A DNA stretch of 47,545 nucleotides from an uncultured Bacteroidales bacterium (GCA_903946925.1 CAJAXK010000051.1:1-47545); one strand, 5' to 3'; positions 12,296 to 21,780 are shown, counted from the stretch's first letter. Numbers and translations: made by a program. Notes: generated by a model not told the origin, from the letters alone.

Positions 12296-12303
12296 TATCT
12301 TTG
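12296..12303 (+). promoter_or_regulatory. Putative Bacteroidota -7 box for the TPR gene
   Basis: TATCTTTG (TAnnTTTG), 27 nt upstream of the ATG at 12331. Confidence 0.5.
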
Positions 12304-12330
12304 CGGTTTCAAAAAAACAGAAGATAACAA

Positions 12331-13737
12331 ATGGATAATTACGAAGAAGATCAAGAATACCTGCGCGAACTGCTCGAACGCTTCGAAAGCGTTTCTGGCG
12401 ACGGAGGTTATTCCTTTTTCGACAGTGGGGAGTTAGAGGATATAATTTACTTTTACTTTAGCGAATCAGAACTGGAAAAAGCCCGGAAAGCTATTGATTT
12501 TGCTATCAATAATTTCCCTGAAGAGGTTAGTTTTCAGGTATTTAAAGCGCAATATTTTCTTAATAACGGTGAGCCGGAAAAGGCTCTTGCAAGGCTCAAC
12601 AGCCTTGATGTGTTAGATCCGCAGAACCCTGATATTTCGCTCACACGTGCAACGGTTTATAGCACTATGCATAAACATGCCGAAGCCATTAAAGAATATC
12701 AAAAAGCCATTACCAAAGTTGATGAGGATTTAGATGAAATTCATACCAGCATAGCATTTGAATACCAAAACCTTAGGGATTACAAAAAAGCTGCTGAGCA
12801 TCTGAAGAAAGCGATCAGGCTAAACCTTGAAAATGAAAGCCTTTTATATGAAATTGGCTATTGTTACGAAATGGGCCAGATGAGTGATGAAGCAATCGCT
12901 TTTTTTACCCAGGAAATAGACAAAAGGCCCTATTCGCTTGTAGCTTGGTACAACCTCGGTATTGCCTACAGTACTATTGAACTGTACGAAAAAGCCATTG
13001 ATTCGTTCGATTACTCCATTGCCATTGATCCAACCTTTACCCCAGCTTATTTCAGTAAAGCCCAGTGCTTTGAGCAAATGGATATGTATCTGGAAGCCAT
13101 AAATGTTTACAAACAGACTTTCGATCTGGAAAAGCCGGATGCCATGATCAATTATTATATTGGCGATTGTTATGCAAGTATGGATAAATACGAAACTGCC
13201 ATTGATTTTTACAGGAAATCGATCAGCCTTGAGCGGCAGTTTTCGGATTCGTGGATGGGGATTGGATTGTGTTTCGTTGAATTGGGAATGTACAGCGAAG
13301 CCCTTTCGCACATGGAACAGGCTATTAAACTCGAAAATGACAATGCCGATTACTATATAGTATATGCCGAGACCCAAATTTCGCTTGGGCTGTTGGACGA
13401 AGCCGCTTTGTCCTACAAAAAAGCTAGTGAGTTGGAACCCTACCATGCCGAAATTTGGCTGGATTACTCCGATTTTTATGCCGATTTGAGAAAAGATTAC
13501 GATATGGCTCTCGAAATCCTGGAAGATGGCATTTATTTTCAAGGTGAAAACAGCTCGCTTACCTATCGTCGCGTTGCATATTTATACGAATCGGGCAAAC
13601 ATAAGGAAGCAATCCTGGAATTGTTTATAGCCCTGACACAAGATTTTGAAGCACATATCCAGTTACTTGAGTATTCTGAACAAGTTAAAAATTCGCCGGA
13701 AATACTGGCAGTAATTGCTTCATACAAAAACCAATAA
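12331..13737 (+). CDS. Tetratricopeptide repeat protein
   Basis: 468 aa with about 10 TPR-like units, e.g. SLVAWYNLGIAYSTIELYEKAIDSFDYSIAIDPTF. Confidence 0.92.
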   Translation: MDNYEEDQEYLRELLERFESVSGDGGYSFFDSGELEDIIYFYFSESELEKARKAIDFAINNFPEEVSFQVFKAQYFLNNGEPEKALARLNSLDVLDPQNPDISLTRATVYSTMHKHAEAIKEYQKAITKVDEDLDEIHTSIAFEYQNLRDYKKAAEHLKKAIRLNLENESLLYEIGYCYEMGQMSDEAIAFFTQEIDKRPYSLVAWYNLGIAYSTIELYEKAIDSFDYSIAIDPTFTPAYFSKAQCFEQMDMYLEAINVYKQTFDLEKPDAMINYYIGDCYASMDKYETAIDFYRKSISLERQFSDSWMGIGLCFVELGMYSEALSHMEQAIKLENDNADYYIVYAETQISLGLLDEAALSYKKASELEPYHAEIWLDYSDFYADLRKDYDMALEILEDGIYFQGENSSLTYRRVAYLYESGKHKEAILELFIALTQDFEAHIQLLEYSEQVKNSPEILAVIASYKNQ

Positions 13738-13800
13738 CGGGAAAAACATATTGTTGGCCTCCCTAACCCCAAATCCCCAACCCCTAAACCCTTACAAAAA

Positions 13801-14427
13801 ATGGGAATTACTCAATGGATTGCAAACACAGCCGTAGCTTTTATCGCAGCGACTTCTTACCCTGGTGTTTTTTTGCTGATGGTGCTCGAAAGCATGGTTT
13901 TCCCAATTCCAAGCGAAGCCGTGATGCCCTTTGCCGGATTCCTGATTGCTGACGGGCAATTTACTTTTACAGGCGTAATTTTTGCTAGTACTTTAGGCAG
14001 TATTGTAGGCTCTTTGATTTCGTATGCCATGGGTTATTATGGAGGCAAGCCTTTTATTGATAAGTTTGGGAAATACCTGCTTTTAGATGCACACGACTTG
14101 AAAATAACCGAGAAATTCTTTGACAAGCATGGCGAGTTGACCATATTTATTTCACGTTTCATACCTGTAATCAGGCATTTGATAAGTATCCCGGCAGGCT
14201 TAGGCCGAATGAATTTATGGAAATTTTCTATTTACACAATTATCGGAGCGGGCTTATGGAATACCTTCCTTACTTATGTTGGTTTCAAACTTAAAACCAA
14301 TTGGGAAGAGGTTATGAAATATAGCCACACAATTGATATAGTGGTTGTTGCCGTGCTTGGGCTGGCGTTTTTGTACTATGCGTATAAAATTTATGTGAAC
14401 CTTACCAAGAAAAACACAGCAAGCTAA
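13801..14427 (+). CDS. DedA family membrane protein
   Basis: 208 aa; FPIPSEAVMPFAGFLIADG; FISRFIPVIRHLISIPAGLGRMNLWKFSIYTIIGAGLWN. Confidence 0.92.
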   Translation: MGITQWIANTAVAFIAATSYPGVFLLMVLESMVFPIPSEAVMPFAGFLIADGQFTFTGVIFASTLGSIVGSLISYAMGYYGGKPFIDKFGKYLLLDAHDLKITEKFFDKHGELTIFISRFIPVIRHLISIPAGLGRMNLWKFSIYTIIGAGLWNTFLTYVGFKLKTNWEEVMKYSHTIDIVVVAVLGLAFLYYAYKIYVNLTKKNTAS

Positions 14428-14428
14428 C

Positions 14429-15175
14429 ATGCAGTTGTTTGGCTTGATTGGCTTTCCTGTGTCACATTCTTTCTCGGCAAGGTATTTTGCGGAAAAGTTT
14501 TCAAATGAAGAAATATCCAATACGGAATATCGCCTTTTCCCTTTGGAGGATATCTCTCAATTGCCAACATTAATTGAAAATAATCACGAACTTCAAGGGT
14601 TTAATGTTACTATTCCGCATAAAGTGGGCATTCTGCCTTATTTGGATCAGGTTACACCCGAAGCAGCAGAAGTTGGTGCTGTGAATTGTGTAAAAATAAG
14701 TAGGAATATTTCTGGTATTCAACTTATTGGTTATAATACTGATGCTTTTGGGTTTCGCGAGTCTTCAATCCCTTTTTTGAAACCGCATCATAAAAATGCC
14801 CTTGTTTTAGGTACTGGCGGAGCATCCAAGGCTGTATGCTATTCTTTAAAATCGTTGAATATTCATTATACTCTCGTTTCCCGTTCACCTGGTAAAAGTG
14901 ATGTTATACAGTATAATCAAATTACTGAAAAAATTATTCACGACAACCTTCTCATTATCAATACTACTCCTTTAGGACAGTTTCCTGATATTGAAGCTTG
15001 TCCTGAAATTCCGTATAAGTTTTTAAGTAACAAACATTTGTTGTTCGATTTGATATACAACCCGGTTCGAACCCAGTTTTTGGAGAAAGGACTGGGGTAT
15101 GATGCAAGTATTTTAAATGGGCAACAAATGCTCCAATTGCAGGCAGAAAAATCATGGGAAATCTGGAATAGCTGA
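14429..15175 (+). CDS. aroE: Shikimate dehydrogenase
   Basis: 248 aa; GLIGFPVSHSFSARYF; GFNVTIPHKVGILPYLD; GYNTDAFGF; LGTGGASKAVCYSL. Confidence 0.93.
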   Translation: MQLFGLIGFPVSHSFSARYFAEKFSNEEISNTEYRLFPLEDISQLPTLIENNHELQGFNVTIPHKVGILPYLDQVTPEAAEVGAVNCVKISRNISGIQLIGYNTDAFGFRESSIPFLKPHHKNALVLGTGGASKAVCYSLKSLNIHYTLVSRSPGKSDVIQYNQITEKIIHDNLLIINTTPLGQFPDIEACPEIPYKFLSNKHLLFDLIYNPVRTQFLEKGLGYDASILNGQQMLQLQAEKSWEIWNS

Positions 15176-15229
15176 TATATAGTCAGATATTAAATATTGA
15201 GGTTTCTTTTTGATGTGGAATGTATTTTT

Positions 15230-15297
15230 TTTAATTGAAAATCCCCACATCCTCAAATCCCCACATCCCCTAATTCCCACATCCCCAAATTAAAAAA
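15230..15297. repeat. C-rich quasi-repeat (AATCCCCACATCC words) 3' of aroE
   Basis: ATCCCCACATCCTCAAATCCCCACATCCCCTAATTCCCACATCCCCAAATT. Confidence 0.75.
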
Positions 15298-15482
15298 TTA
15301 TGTATTTTTGGCTCATATTTTGAAAACAGCTCCCATGCTTTGGAATTTATATTTTCTCATTCAAATAAACAGGACCAGCCTTTAGGTTCATATCCTTATT
15401 GCCGCGTTTTTAGCCAAATTTCCTAAAGCTTCTTTTTAATAACCAACGCCCATTCGAGGTGTTAATTAGCGTTCACAAAATT

Positions 15483-16988
15483 ATGTCGAAAAACACACAT
15501 TACATAACATCAAGCCCAATTACGTTTGATCAGATCGAAAATATGCTTTCTACTGAAAGTCAACTTGTTTTATCTGGCGAATCCATTGAAAAAATTGAAA
15601 AGTGCCGAAAATACCTGGATCATAAAATAGGATCGCAACAAGATCCGATTTATGGAATCACAACCGGTTTTGGTTCGCTTTGCAACCGGAGTATTTCAAA
15701 AGAAGACCTTTCGCAATTGCAGGTAAACCTTGTTATTTCACATGCCTGTGGTATGGGCGATTTGGTTGACAACGAGATAGTTAGGATAATGCTTTTGCTA
15801 AAAGCGTATGGCTTATCTTTGGGGAATTCTGGTGTCCAAACCGAAACAGTCCAGCGTTTGCTTGATCTATACAACAACAATATTTTTCCTGAAGTCAGGC
15901 AACTCGGCTCACTTGGTGCTTCTGGCGATCTTGCTCCTTTGGCTCATTTGGTTTTGCCTCTTTTGGGTAAAGGCAAAGTGAGTTTTCAGCATAAGCTTCA
16001 ACCTGCTGAGCAAGTAATGTCAGAATTTGGCTTTTTACCAATCAATCTAAAATCGAAAGAAGGATTGGCTTTGCTCAATGGCACACAGTTTATGAGTGCG
16101 CATGGGGTGCAGGTACTGCTAAAAGCATTTAAACTTTTGCGGTTGGCCGACATTACGGGTGCAATTTCACTCGAAGCCTACAACGGCAGGTTGGATCCTT
16201 TTCATAATTTGATACATCAAATCAGGCCTCATCCCGGACAGATCGAAACAGCTAAAAATATCCGTTCAATCCTTAAAGGAAGCAAACTGATTGATAATCT
16301 GGGCAAAGCTGTACAGGATCCCTATTCGTTCAGGTGTATCCCGCAAGTGCATGGTGCTGTAAAAGATACGGTTAGATATACTGCCGAAGTCATACTTCGG
16401 GAAATTAATTCTGTTACTGATAACCCTACTATTTTTCCTGATGATGATCTAATTTTATCAGGTGGGAATTTCCATGGCGAACCTTTGGCGTTTGTGCTTG
16501 ATTATATTTCGATTGCACTTGCCGAGCTTGGGAATATTGCTGAAAGGCGCTTGTATAGGCTCATTGCCGGACAGCGCGGATTGCCCGAGTTTTTGGTTGC
16601 CCATCCCGGTTTAAACTCAGGATTTATGATTCCACAATATGCGGCAGCTTCGGTTGTAAGCCAGAACAAGCAACTTTGTACACCTTCGTCAGTGGATAGC
16701 ATCACTTCGTCGAACGAACAGGAAGATCATGTTAGTATGGGTGCTAATGCTGCCACCAAAGCGTTGAGGGTAGTGAAAAATGTAGAAAATATCCTGGCTA
16801 TTGAATTGATGGCAGGGTGTCAGGCTCTGGAATTCAGGGGTGTTGCAAATACATCTCCATTTCTTCAATCCATAATAGGGGAGTACCGTCAAACGGTTCC
16901 TTATGTGGAAGATGATGTGCTGATGTACGAACTGATAGATAAATCGCTTCAATTTATTCATTCCCATAATTTTCATTTACCGGAGTAG
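15483..16988 (+). CDS. hutH: Histidine ammonia-lyase (canonical MIO motif)
   Basis: Start MSKNTHYITSS; GASGDLAPLAHL; NLVISHACGMGD; QDPYSFRCIPQVHG; NEQEDHVSMG. Confidence 0.9.
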   Translation: MSKNTHYITSSPITFDQIENMLSTESQLVLSGESIEKIEKCRKYLDHKIGSQQDPIYGITTGFGSLCNRSISKEDLSQLQVNLVISHACGMGDLVDNEIVRIMLLLKAYGLSLGNSGVQTETVQRLLDLYNNNIFPEVRQLGSLGASGDLAPLAHLVLPLLGKGKVSFQHKLQPAEQVMSEFGFLPINLKSKEGLALLNGTQFMSAHGVQVLLKAFKLLRLADITGAISLEAYNGRLDPFHNLIHQIRPHPGQIETAKNIRSILKGSKLIDNLGKAVQDPYSFRCIPQVHGAVKDTVRYTAEVILREINSVTDNPTIFPDDDLILSGGNFHGEPLAFVLDYISIALAELGNIAERRLYRLIAGQRGLPEFLVAHPGLNSGFMIPQYAAASVVSQNKQLCTPSSVDSITSSNEQEDHVSMGANAATKALRVVKNVENILAIELMAGCQALEFRGVANTSPFLQSIIGEYRQTVPYVEDDVLMYELIDKSLQFIHSHNFHLPE

Positions 16989-17081
16989 CTAATAGGGTAT
17001 GCGTTTAGAATAAAAATCAGCAGGAATTTTAATGTTTGTAAATGATATTTTCAGTAGGTTTGCTTGTTTTAATTTGAGCTT

Positions 17082-17590
17082 GTTTTAATTTGAGAATTTG
17101 AAAATGTGGGGATTTGAGGATTTGAGGATGTGGGGATGTGGAAATTTGGGGATGTGGAAATTTGAAAATGAGATAATTTGATAATTTGAAAATTAACCCT
17201 TCTAGTGGTTTTTTCAACCCTCGAAGTGGTTGATTTGAGAAAGGAATTTGAAAATGAGACAATTTGAAAATGAGACAATTTGGGAACTTGAACTTGGAAA
17301 GCACAGCATTTAAACAATTAAATAAATGAACAATAGAACATTTGAACAATCTAACACGAAGCAATTGAACGCGAAGCAATTGAACTTTTGAATGAAAAAA
17401 AGAACAATTGAATAAATGAACAATCGAACATTTGAACAATTGAACGCGAAGCAATTGAACCCTTGAACAAAAAAAAAGAACAATTGAATAAAAGAACAAT
17501 AGAACATTTGAACAATCGAACGGGAAGCATTGAACGCGAAGCAATTGAACGGCGAAGCCAATTGAACCCTTTTTAACCCTTTAAACAAAA
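17082..17590. repeat. Quasi-tandem intergenic repeats upstream of the second HAL gene, including a three-copy higher-order unit
   Basis: GGGGATTTGAGGATTTGAGGATGTGG words at 17095-17190; duplicated AACCCT...AGTGGTT at 17195-17235; three copies of GAACAATTGAATAAATGAACAATMGAACATTTGAACAAT...GAAGCAATTGAAC from about 17312 to 17575. Confidence 0.85.
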
Positions 17591-17595
17591 AATAT

Positions 17596-19119
17596 ATGAC
17601 ACTCATCATTTCAGGCCAGGGACTTACAATCGAAAACGTTGTAGATGTAGCACGCAACCGCCAAAAAGTTGAACTTCACCCCGAAGCCCTTAACAGGATA
17701 ATTGCTTGCCGTGCCATGTTGGAACGCAAGATTGATGCCCACGAAATCATGTATGGCGTCAATACCGGTATTGGCGAATTTTCGGAGGTTGTTTTGAACG
17801 ATGATCAAGTCAAGGATTTTCAGAAATACCTTATATATAACCATGCTGCCGGAATTGGCGATCCCATGCCCGAGGAATATGTTCGGGGAGCCATGTTGGG
17901 GCGCATAAATGTTCACGCCCATGGCAATTCGGGGTGTAGGCCTGAGATAACACAAACTTTGGTCCGCATGTTGAACGAAGGTGTTACTCCTTATGTTTGC
18001 CAAAAAGGTTCTGTTGGTGCATGTGGCGATCTTGCGCCCATGTCGCAGATTGCCCTGCTTATGATGGGCGAGGGAAAAGCCTATTTTAAAGGTGAACTGC
18101 TCGAAGGCAAACTAGCCATGGATGCTGCCGGAATCCCAATTCCGGGATTGATGGCCCGCGATGGCCTTGCAACCATAAATGGTTCAAATGTGCTCACGGC
18201 TATGAGTGCTATTTTTCTGGTTGATGCCAACAATTTTTTAAAGCAGGCAGAAATTGCAGCTGCCATGTCGCTCGAAGCCTTGAAGGCCAATATGAAACCC
18301 TACGAATCTAAAATCCATGAAGTCCGCGGGTTTGCAGGTGCGATCCGTAGTGCCGAAGCAATCCGCAAAATGGTTTCTGGTGGCGATCTTTCCGAAGGCC
18401 GCGTAAAATGCAAGGTACAGGATGCATATAGTATGCGTTCCACACCACAAGTAGTTGGAGCGGCGCACGATGCATTAAAATACGCACGTTCGCAGGTTGA
18501 AATTGAACTCAATGGCGTTGGCGATAATCCGATTTTCTTTCCCGAGGAGAATATTCAACTTTCAGGGGCAAATTTCCAGGGTTCGCCAGTTTCGGTGCCA
18601 ATGGATATGGCGGGAATGGTAATCACAATGGTTTGCGTATTGAGCGAGCGCCGTATGAACCGCTTGAACAATCCTGCACTAAGCGTTGGCCTCCCAGCTT
18701 TCCTCACCAAAGGTGCCGGTATGTTTTCCGGTTTGATGTTAAGCCAATATACTGCTGATATGCAAATAGTTGAACAGCGGATTTTGTCGGCACCAGCTTG
18801 TATCCAGTCTATTCCGGCTGCCGCCGATCAGGAAGATTTTGTAAGCATGGGAATGAATACCGCGATTAAAAATTTCCAGATTCTCGACAACGCTTATGGA
18901 ATATTAGGGATTGAGCTGATGGCAGCCGCGCAGGCATTGGATTTCCGCGAATATGCTTTTGGGGCAGGAGTAACCAAAGCCAAGGAAGTAATCCGCCGTC
19001 ATGTTGATTTTCTTGAAATTGACCGCCCATTGTACAACGATCACAACGCAATGAAAGCCTTGGTAAAATCATGCGAAATACTCGAAGAAGTTGAAAAAGT
19101 AACTGGTTGTTTAGGATAG
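17596..19119 (+). CDS. HAL/PAL-family aromatic amino acid ammonia-lyase paralog with Ala-Cys-Gly MIO motif
   Basis: 507 aa; GSVGACGDLAPMSQ, YGVNTGIGEFSEVV, QDAYSMRSTPQVVGA, DQEDFVSMG. Confidence 0.9.
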   Translation: MTLIISGQGLTIENVVDVARNRQKVELHPEALNRIIACRAMLERKIDAHEIMYGVNTGIGEFSEVVLNDDQVKDFQKYLIYNHAAGIGDPMPEEYVRGAMLGRINVHAHGNSGCRPEITQTLVRMLNEGVTPYVCQKGSVGACGDLAPMSQIALLMMGEGKAYFKGELLEGKLAMDAAGIPIPGLMARDGLATINGSNVLTAMSAIFLVDANNFLKQAEIAAAMSLEALKANMKPYESKIHEVRGFAGAIRSAEAIRKMVSGGDLSEGRVKCKVQDAYSMRSTPQVVGAAHDALKYARSQVEIELNGVGDNPIFFPEENIQLSGANFQGSPVSVPMDMAGMVITMVCVLSERRMNRLNNPALSVGLPAFLTKGAGMFSGLMLSQYTADMQIVEQRILSAPACIQSIPAAADQEDFVSMGMNTAIKNFQILDNAYGILGIELMAAAQALDFREYAFGAGVTKAKEVIRRHVDFLEIDRPLYNDHNAMKALVKSCEILEEVEKVTGCLG

Positions 19120-19215
19120 GTCCCTACGACTCCCCGATAATAAAATACTCAGGCAGGATTTTTAATTTATATCTGCCACCAACCCCTAAAACCCAATCCC
19201 CAACCCCTAAAATAA

Positions 19216-19653
19216 ATGGACGAACAACAACAGCCTACACTCAACGAAGCACCTCCAAATTTGGTATTGCTCAAAGTCCTCTGCGTTTTTACGTTTGTAG
19301 GTAGTGGCTTGGGTTTTATTTCATACGGGGTAATAGGGCTTGTACACGACTATTTTTCCAATAACCTTTCACTTATCCCTGATGAAAAAAACCGCGAATT
19401 GATCGAAATAATGCTTTCGGGTGGCCGGATGTTCTTTTTGCTGAATGCAATACTATATGCTGTTTCTTTTGCAGGATCAGTGTTCTTGTGGAAGATGAAA
19501 AAAGTTGGTTTCCACCTCTATACAGCCTCTCAATTACTGTTGCTAATATTACCATTGCTTTACATCAAAGGTTTTCCAATGCCTGGGACAAGTATTTTTT
19601 TGACCATACTTTTTATTTGGGGATACAGCGGGTTCCTTAAATTTATGAAATAG
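19216..19653 (+). CDS. Small multi-spanning membrane protein, unknown function
   Basis: 145 aa with about 4 hydrophobic segments; resembles 20972..21370. Confidence 0.7.
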   Translation: MDEQQQPTLNEAPPNLVLLKVLCVFTFVGSGLGFISYGVIGLVHDYFSNNLSLIPDEKNRELIEIMLSGGRMFFLLNAILYAVSFAGSVFLWKMKKVGFHLYTASQLLLLILPLLYIKGFPMPGTSIFLTILFIWGYSGFLKFMK

Positions 19654-19709
19654 TTATTTGCAAGTATTGAAAATCAACCCGTTTTATCAATCAATTATTT
19701 AATGTCATT

Positions 19710-20774
19710 ATGAAGGCAGGAATTTTAGTAACCACCTTTCTTGTTTTGTCGATATTTGGATCTGCATTTTCACAAACGACTGATAAACCTGCATATATTG
19801 TAAATCAACAGGATACAATATATGGCATTGGCCATGTGGGTAAAAATCAGCAATACATCCAGTTTAAAAGGGCTGATGCTACCAAATTCAGAAAAATCCT
19901 ACCTGAGCAAATAGATGCGTTCAGGATTATAGGTGGCCGGTATTTTATTTCACATCAGGTGGTTGAATACAACAAAAAGCTCAATTGGTATTTTCTGGAA
20001 TTACTGGTTGATGGTGAAATTGATTTATATGCGATCTCGAAGTCGGTCAGATTTTTTATTAAAAAGGACGATGGCGAACTCGTTGAGCTGAAGGACAATG
20101 TCGGAAACATCACCAATATTGATGGATCAAAATACCTGAAAAAAGACAAAAGGTATTTGGGTGTTATGAAGTTGTATATGGAAGATGCCCCTGCACTTTT
20201 TCCAGAAATAGATAAAATGGATAGGCTTCAACAGGCTGATCTGGTGAAGCTTGCGGTTGATTATCACAAAGCTGTTTGTACCGACCACGAATGTGTCAAT
20301 TATACAAAGGACGTCCCAAAAGTTACCTATAAGCTCGAACTTCTTTCAGGGGCAAATCATCACAACAGTACTTATACCCCACAATTTGGGGTGTTGGTTT
20401 ATGTTTGGAGGCCACTACATAATGAGCGCTTATATCTTAAAACAGGCCTGATTTATTCGGCCAGAGCTTATGGCAGGACTGAATATACTTATCCTGAGAA
20501 GATTGTTTATAACCTGAAAATCCCTTTTAGCTTCGAATATGTATTTGGAAACAAAGCAGTTAAACCAACTTTGGCAATTGGTTTTCCAACGGGTATATAT
20601 CCGATTGTTTCGGCCCAGGCTGGATTAATTGTATCTGTTACCCCAAACTTCGAGTTAAGTTTGAGCGGTTCAATTGATGGCTTGTTAGGATTATTGGTTG
20701 GAAATCATCAAGATTTTTATAACAATGATTTTGGCCATACAATCAATTTTGGGCTGATTTTCGATTTGAAGTAG
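19710..20774 (+). CDS. Secreted/outer-membrane-associated hypothetical protein
   Basis: 354 aa; signal peptide MKAGILVTTFLVLSIFGSAFSQ; C-terminal half with alternating strands as in beta-barrel proteins. Confidence 0.7.
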   Translation: MKAGILVTTFLVLSIFGSAFSQTTDKPAYIVNQQDTIYGIGHVGKNQQYIQFKRADATKFRKILPEQIDAFRIIGGRYFISHQVVEYNKKLNWYFLELLVDGEIDLYAISKSVRFFIKKDDGELVELKDNVGNITNIDGSKYLKKDKRYLGVMKLYMEDAPALFPEIDKMDRLQQADLVKLAVDYHKAVCTDHECVNYTKDVPKVTYKLELLSGANHHNSTYTPQFGVLVYVWRPLHNERLYLKTGLIYSARAYGRTEYTYPEKIVYNLKIPFSFEYVFGNKAVKPTLAIGFPTGIYPIVSAQAGLIVSVTPNFELSLSGSIDGLLGLLVGNHQDFYNNDFGHTINFGLIFDLK

Positions 20775-20852
20775 TTTGTCTTGGAGCAAAAGTAGTATTG
20801 TAATCAGTAACATTCCTAAATAGAGCCTGTCCATAGAGTCGGTTTTTAGTCT

Positions 20853-20931
20853 TATTTACGATGTACGAGTTACGATTGACGAATATAACTCGCTGAAAAT
20901 AAATCGTAAGCCGTAAATCGCAAATCGTACA
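20853..20931. repeat. Inverted TACGATT/AATCGTA word array
   Basis: TTACGATT (20870-20877) opposite AATCGTAA (20902-20909), with further variants on each side. Confidence 0.7.
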
Positions 20932-20971
20932 TTTTTAAATTAGCCAAGTAAATAAACACACTCTAAATAAT

Positions 20972-21370
20972 ATGGTAACACGCCCCAAATTCTTAACCTG
21001 GCTCTCAATCGGTTCCATTATTTTTGGAGTTTTATGGGTTGTGATGTATATAGCTGTCATACTATCAATGGTATATGGCAAAGTGGATCCGTATTTGTTT
21101 CCCGGTATAGTGATTGAATATTCCAAAGTTGGTTACTCTTTTCTGTTAGCAGAAATCCTTTTTACCCTGCTTGGTGTTGCTGGGGTGATAATGATGAGGA
21201 AAATGAAAATTGCCGGGCTATACATCTATGCCTTTGCCAAAGTTATACTGTTTTTCCTTCCTGTTGTTTATATTGGCAGCAGTCAACTTTCGTTCCCAAT
21301 CCTTGTTATAACATCAGTTTTGATAACAGCTTATGGTGTGATGCTGTCGGGTATTCATAAAAAAGATTAA
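20972..21370 (+). CDS. Small multi-spanning membrane protein, diverged paralog of 19216..19653
   Basis: 132 aa; KMKIAGLYIYAFAKVILFFLPVVYI parallels KMKKVGFHLYTASQLLLLILPLLYI. Confidence 0.7.
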   Translation: MVTRPKFLTWLSIGSIIFGVLWVVMYIAVILSMVYGKVDPYLFPGIVIEYSKVGYSFLLAEILFTLLGVAGVIMMRKMKIAGLYIYAFAKVILFFLPVVYIGSSQLSFPILVITSVLITAYGVMLSGIHKKD

Positions 21371-21601
21371 ATCCTGTTAAATAAAAATAAAAAGCAGAAA
21401 TTGTTTTCGGTATTAAGAAATTATTACTTTTACTGCCTGATATGGATTTTGGTCCTAAATCAGTCTGTTAGTTCGATAAGATGCAATAAATGAAGATATT
21501 GCAATATTTATTTAACCGTGTTTCCCTTTTTTGAAAAGAATATTGCATAAACAATGTAAAAAATATACTAATATAATTACTTGTTTATGATCAAAACACC
21601 C

Positions 21602-21609
21602 TATCTTTG
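21602..21609 (+). promoter_or_regulatory. Putative Bacteroidota -7 box for susC
   Basis: TATCTTTG (TAnnTTTG) with a TTG about 18 nt upstream. Confidence 0.5.
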
Positions 21610-21780
21610 GGTTAAATTCAAGAAATAATACATACTTTTACCTTAAATTTTGCCAACCAAGAATATAATAAAAGAAAAAAGCCTATGATATGAAAGAAAA
21701 TGCCAATCCTTAATCAATTAATCACTTAACAAATCAAACACTAAACCAATTAAACACTAACTAACCAAATCAATCAACCT

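Noticed and set aside
12844-13542. 232-aa minus-strand ORF inside the TPR gene
   Set aside because: Antisense to a clearly coding, repeat-rich TPR ORF; composition is typical of a shadow ORF.
17312-17590. Possible CRISPR array
   Set aside because: Repeats are contiguous and degenerate without unique, uniform spacers; no cas genes are in the window.
17029-17657. Minus-strand ORFs of 171 and 115 aa with repeated VQLF/CSIVHLFNC motifs
   Set aside because: They are translations of the AATTGAAC-word repeats on the opposite strand, with no independent coding evidence.
17596-19119. Assigning the second lyase as tyrosine ammonia-lyase or a flexirubin/aryl-polyene enzyme
   Set aside because: QED and NH at the specificity positions look more HAL-like and no aryl-polyene genes are nearby; substrate left open.
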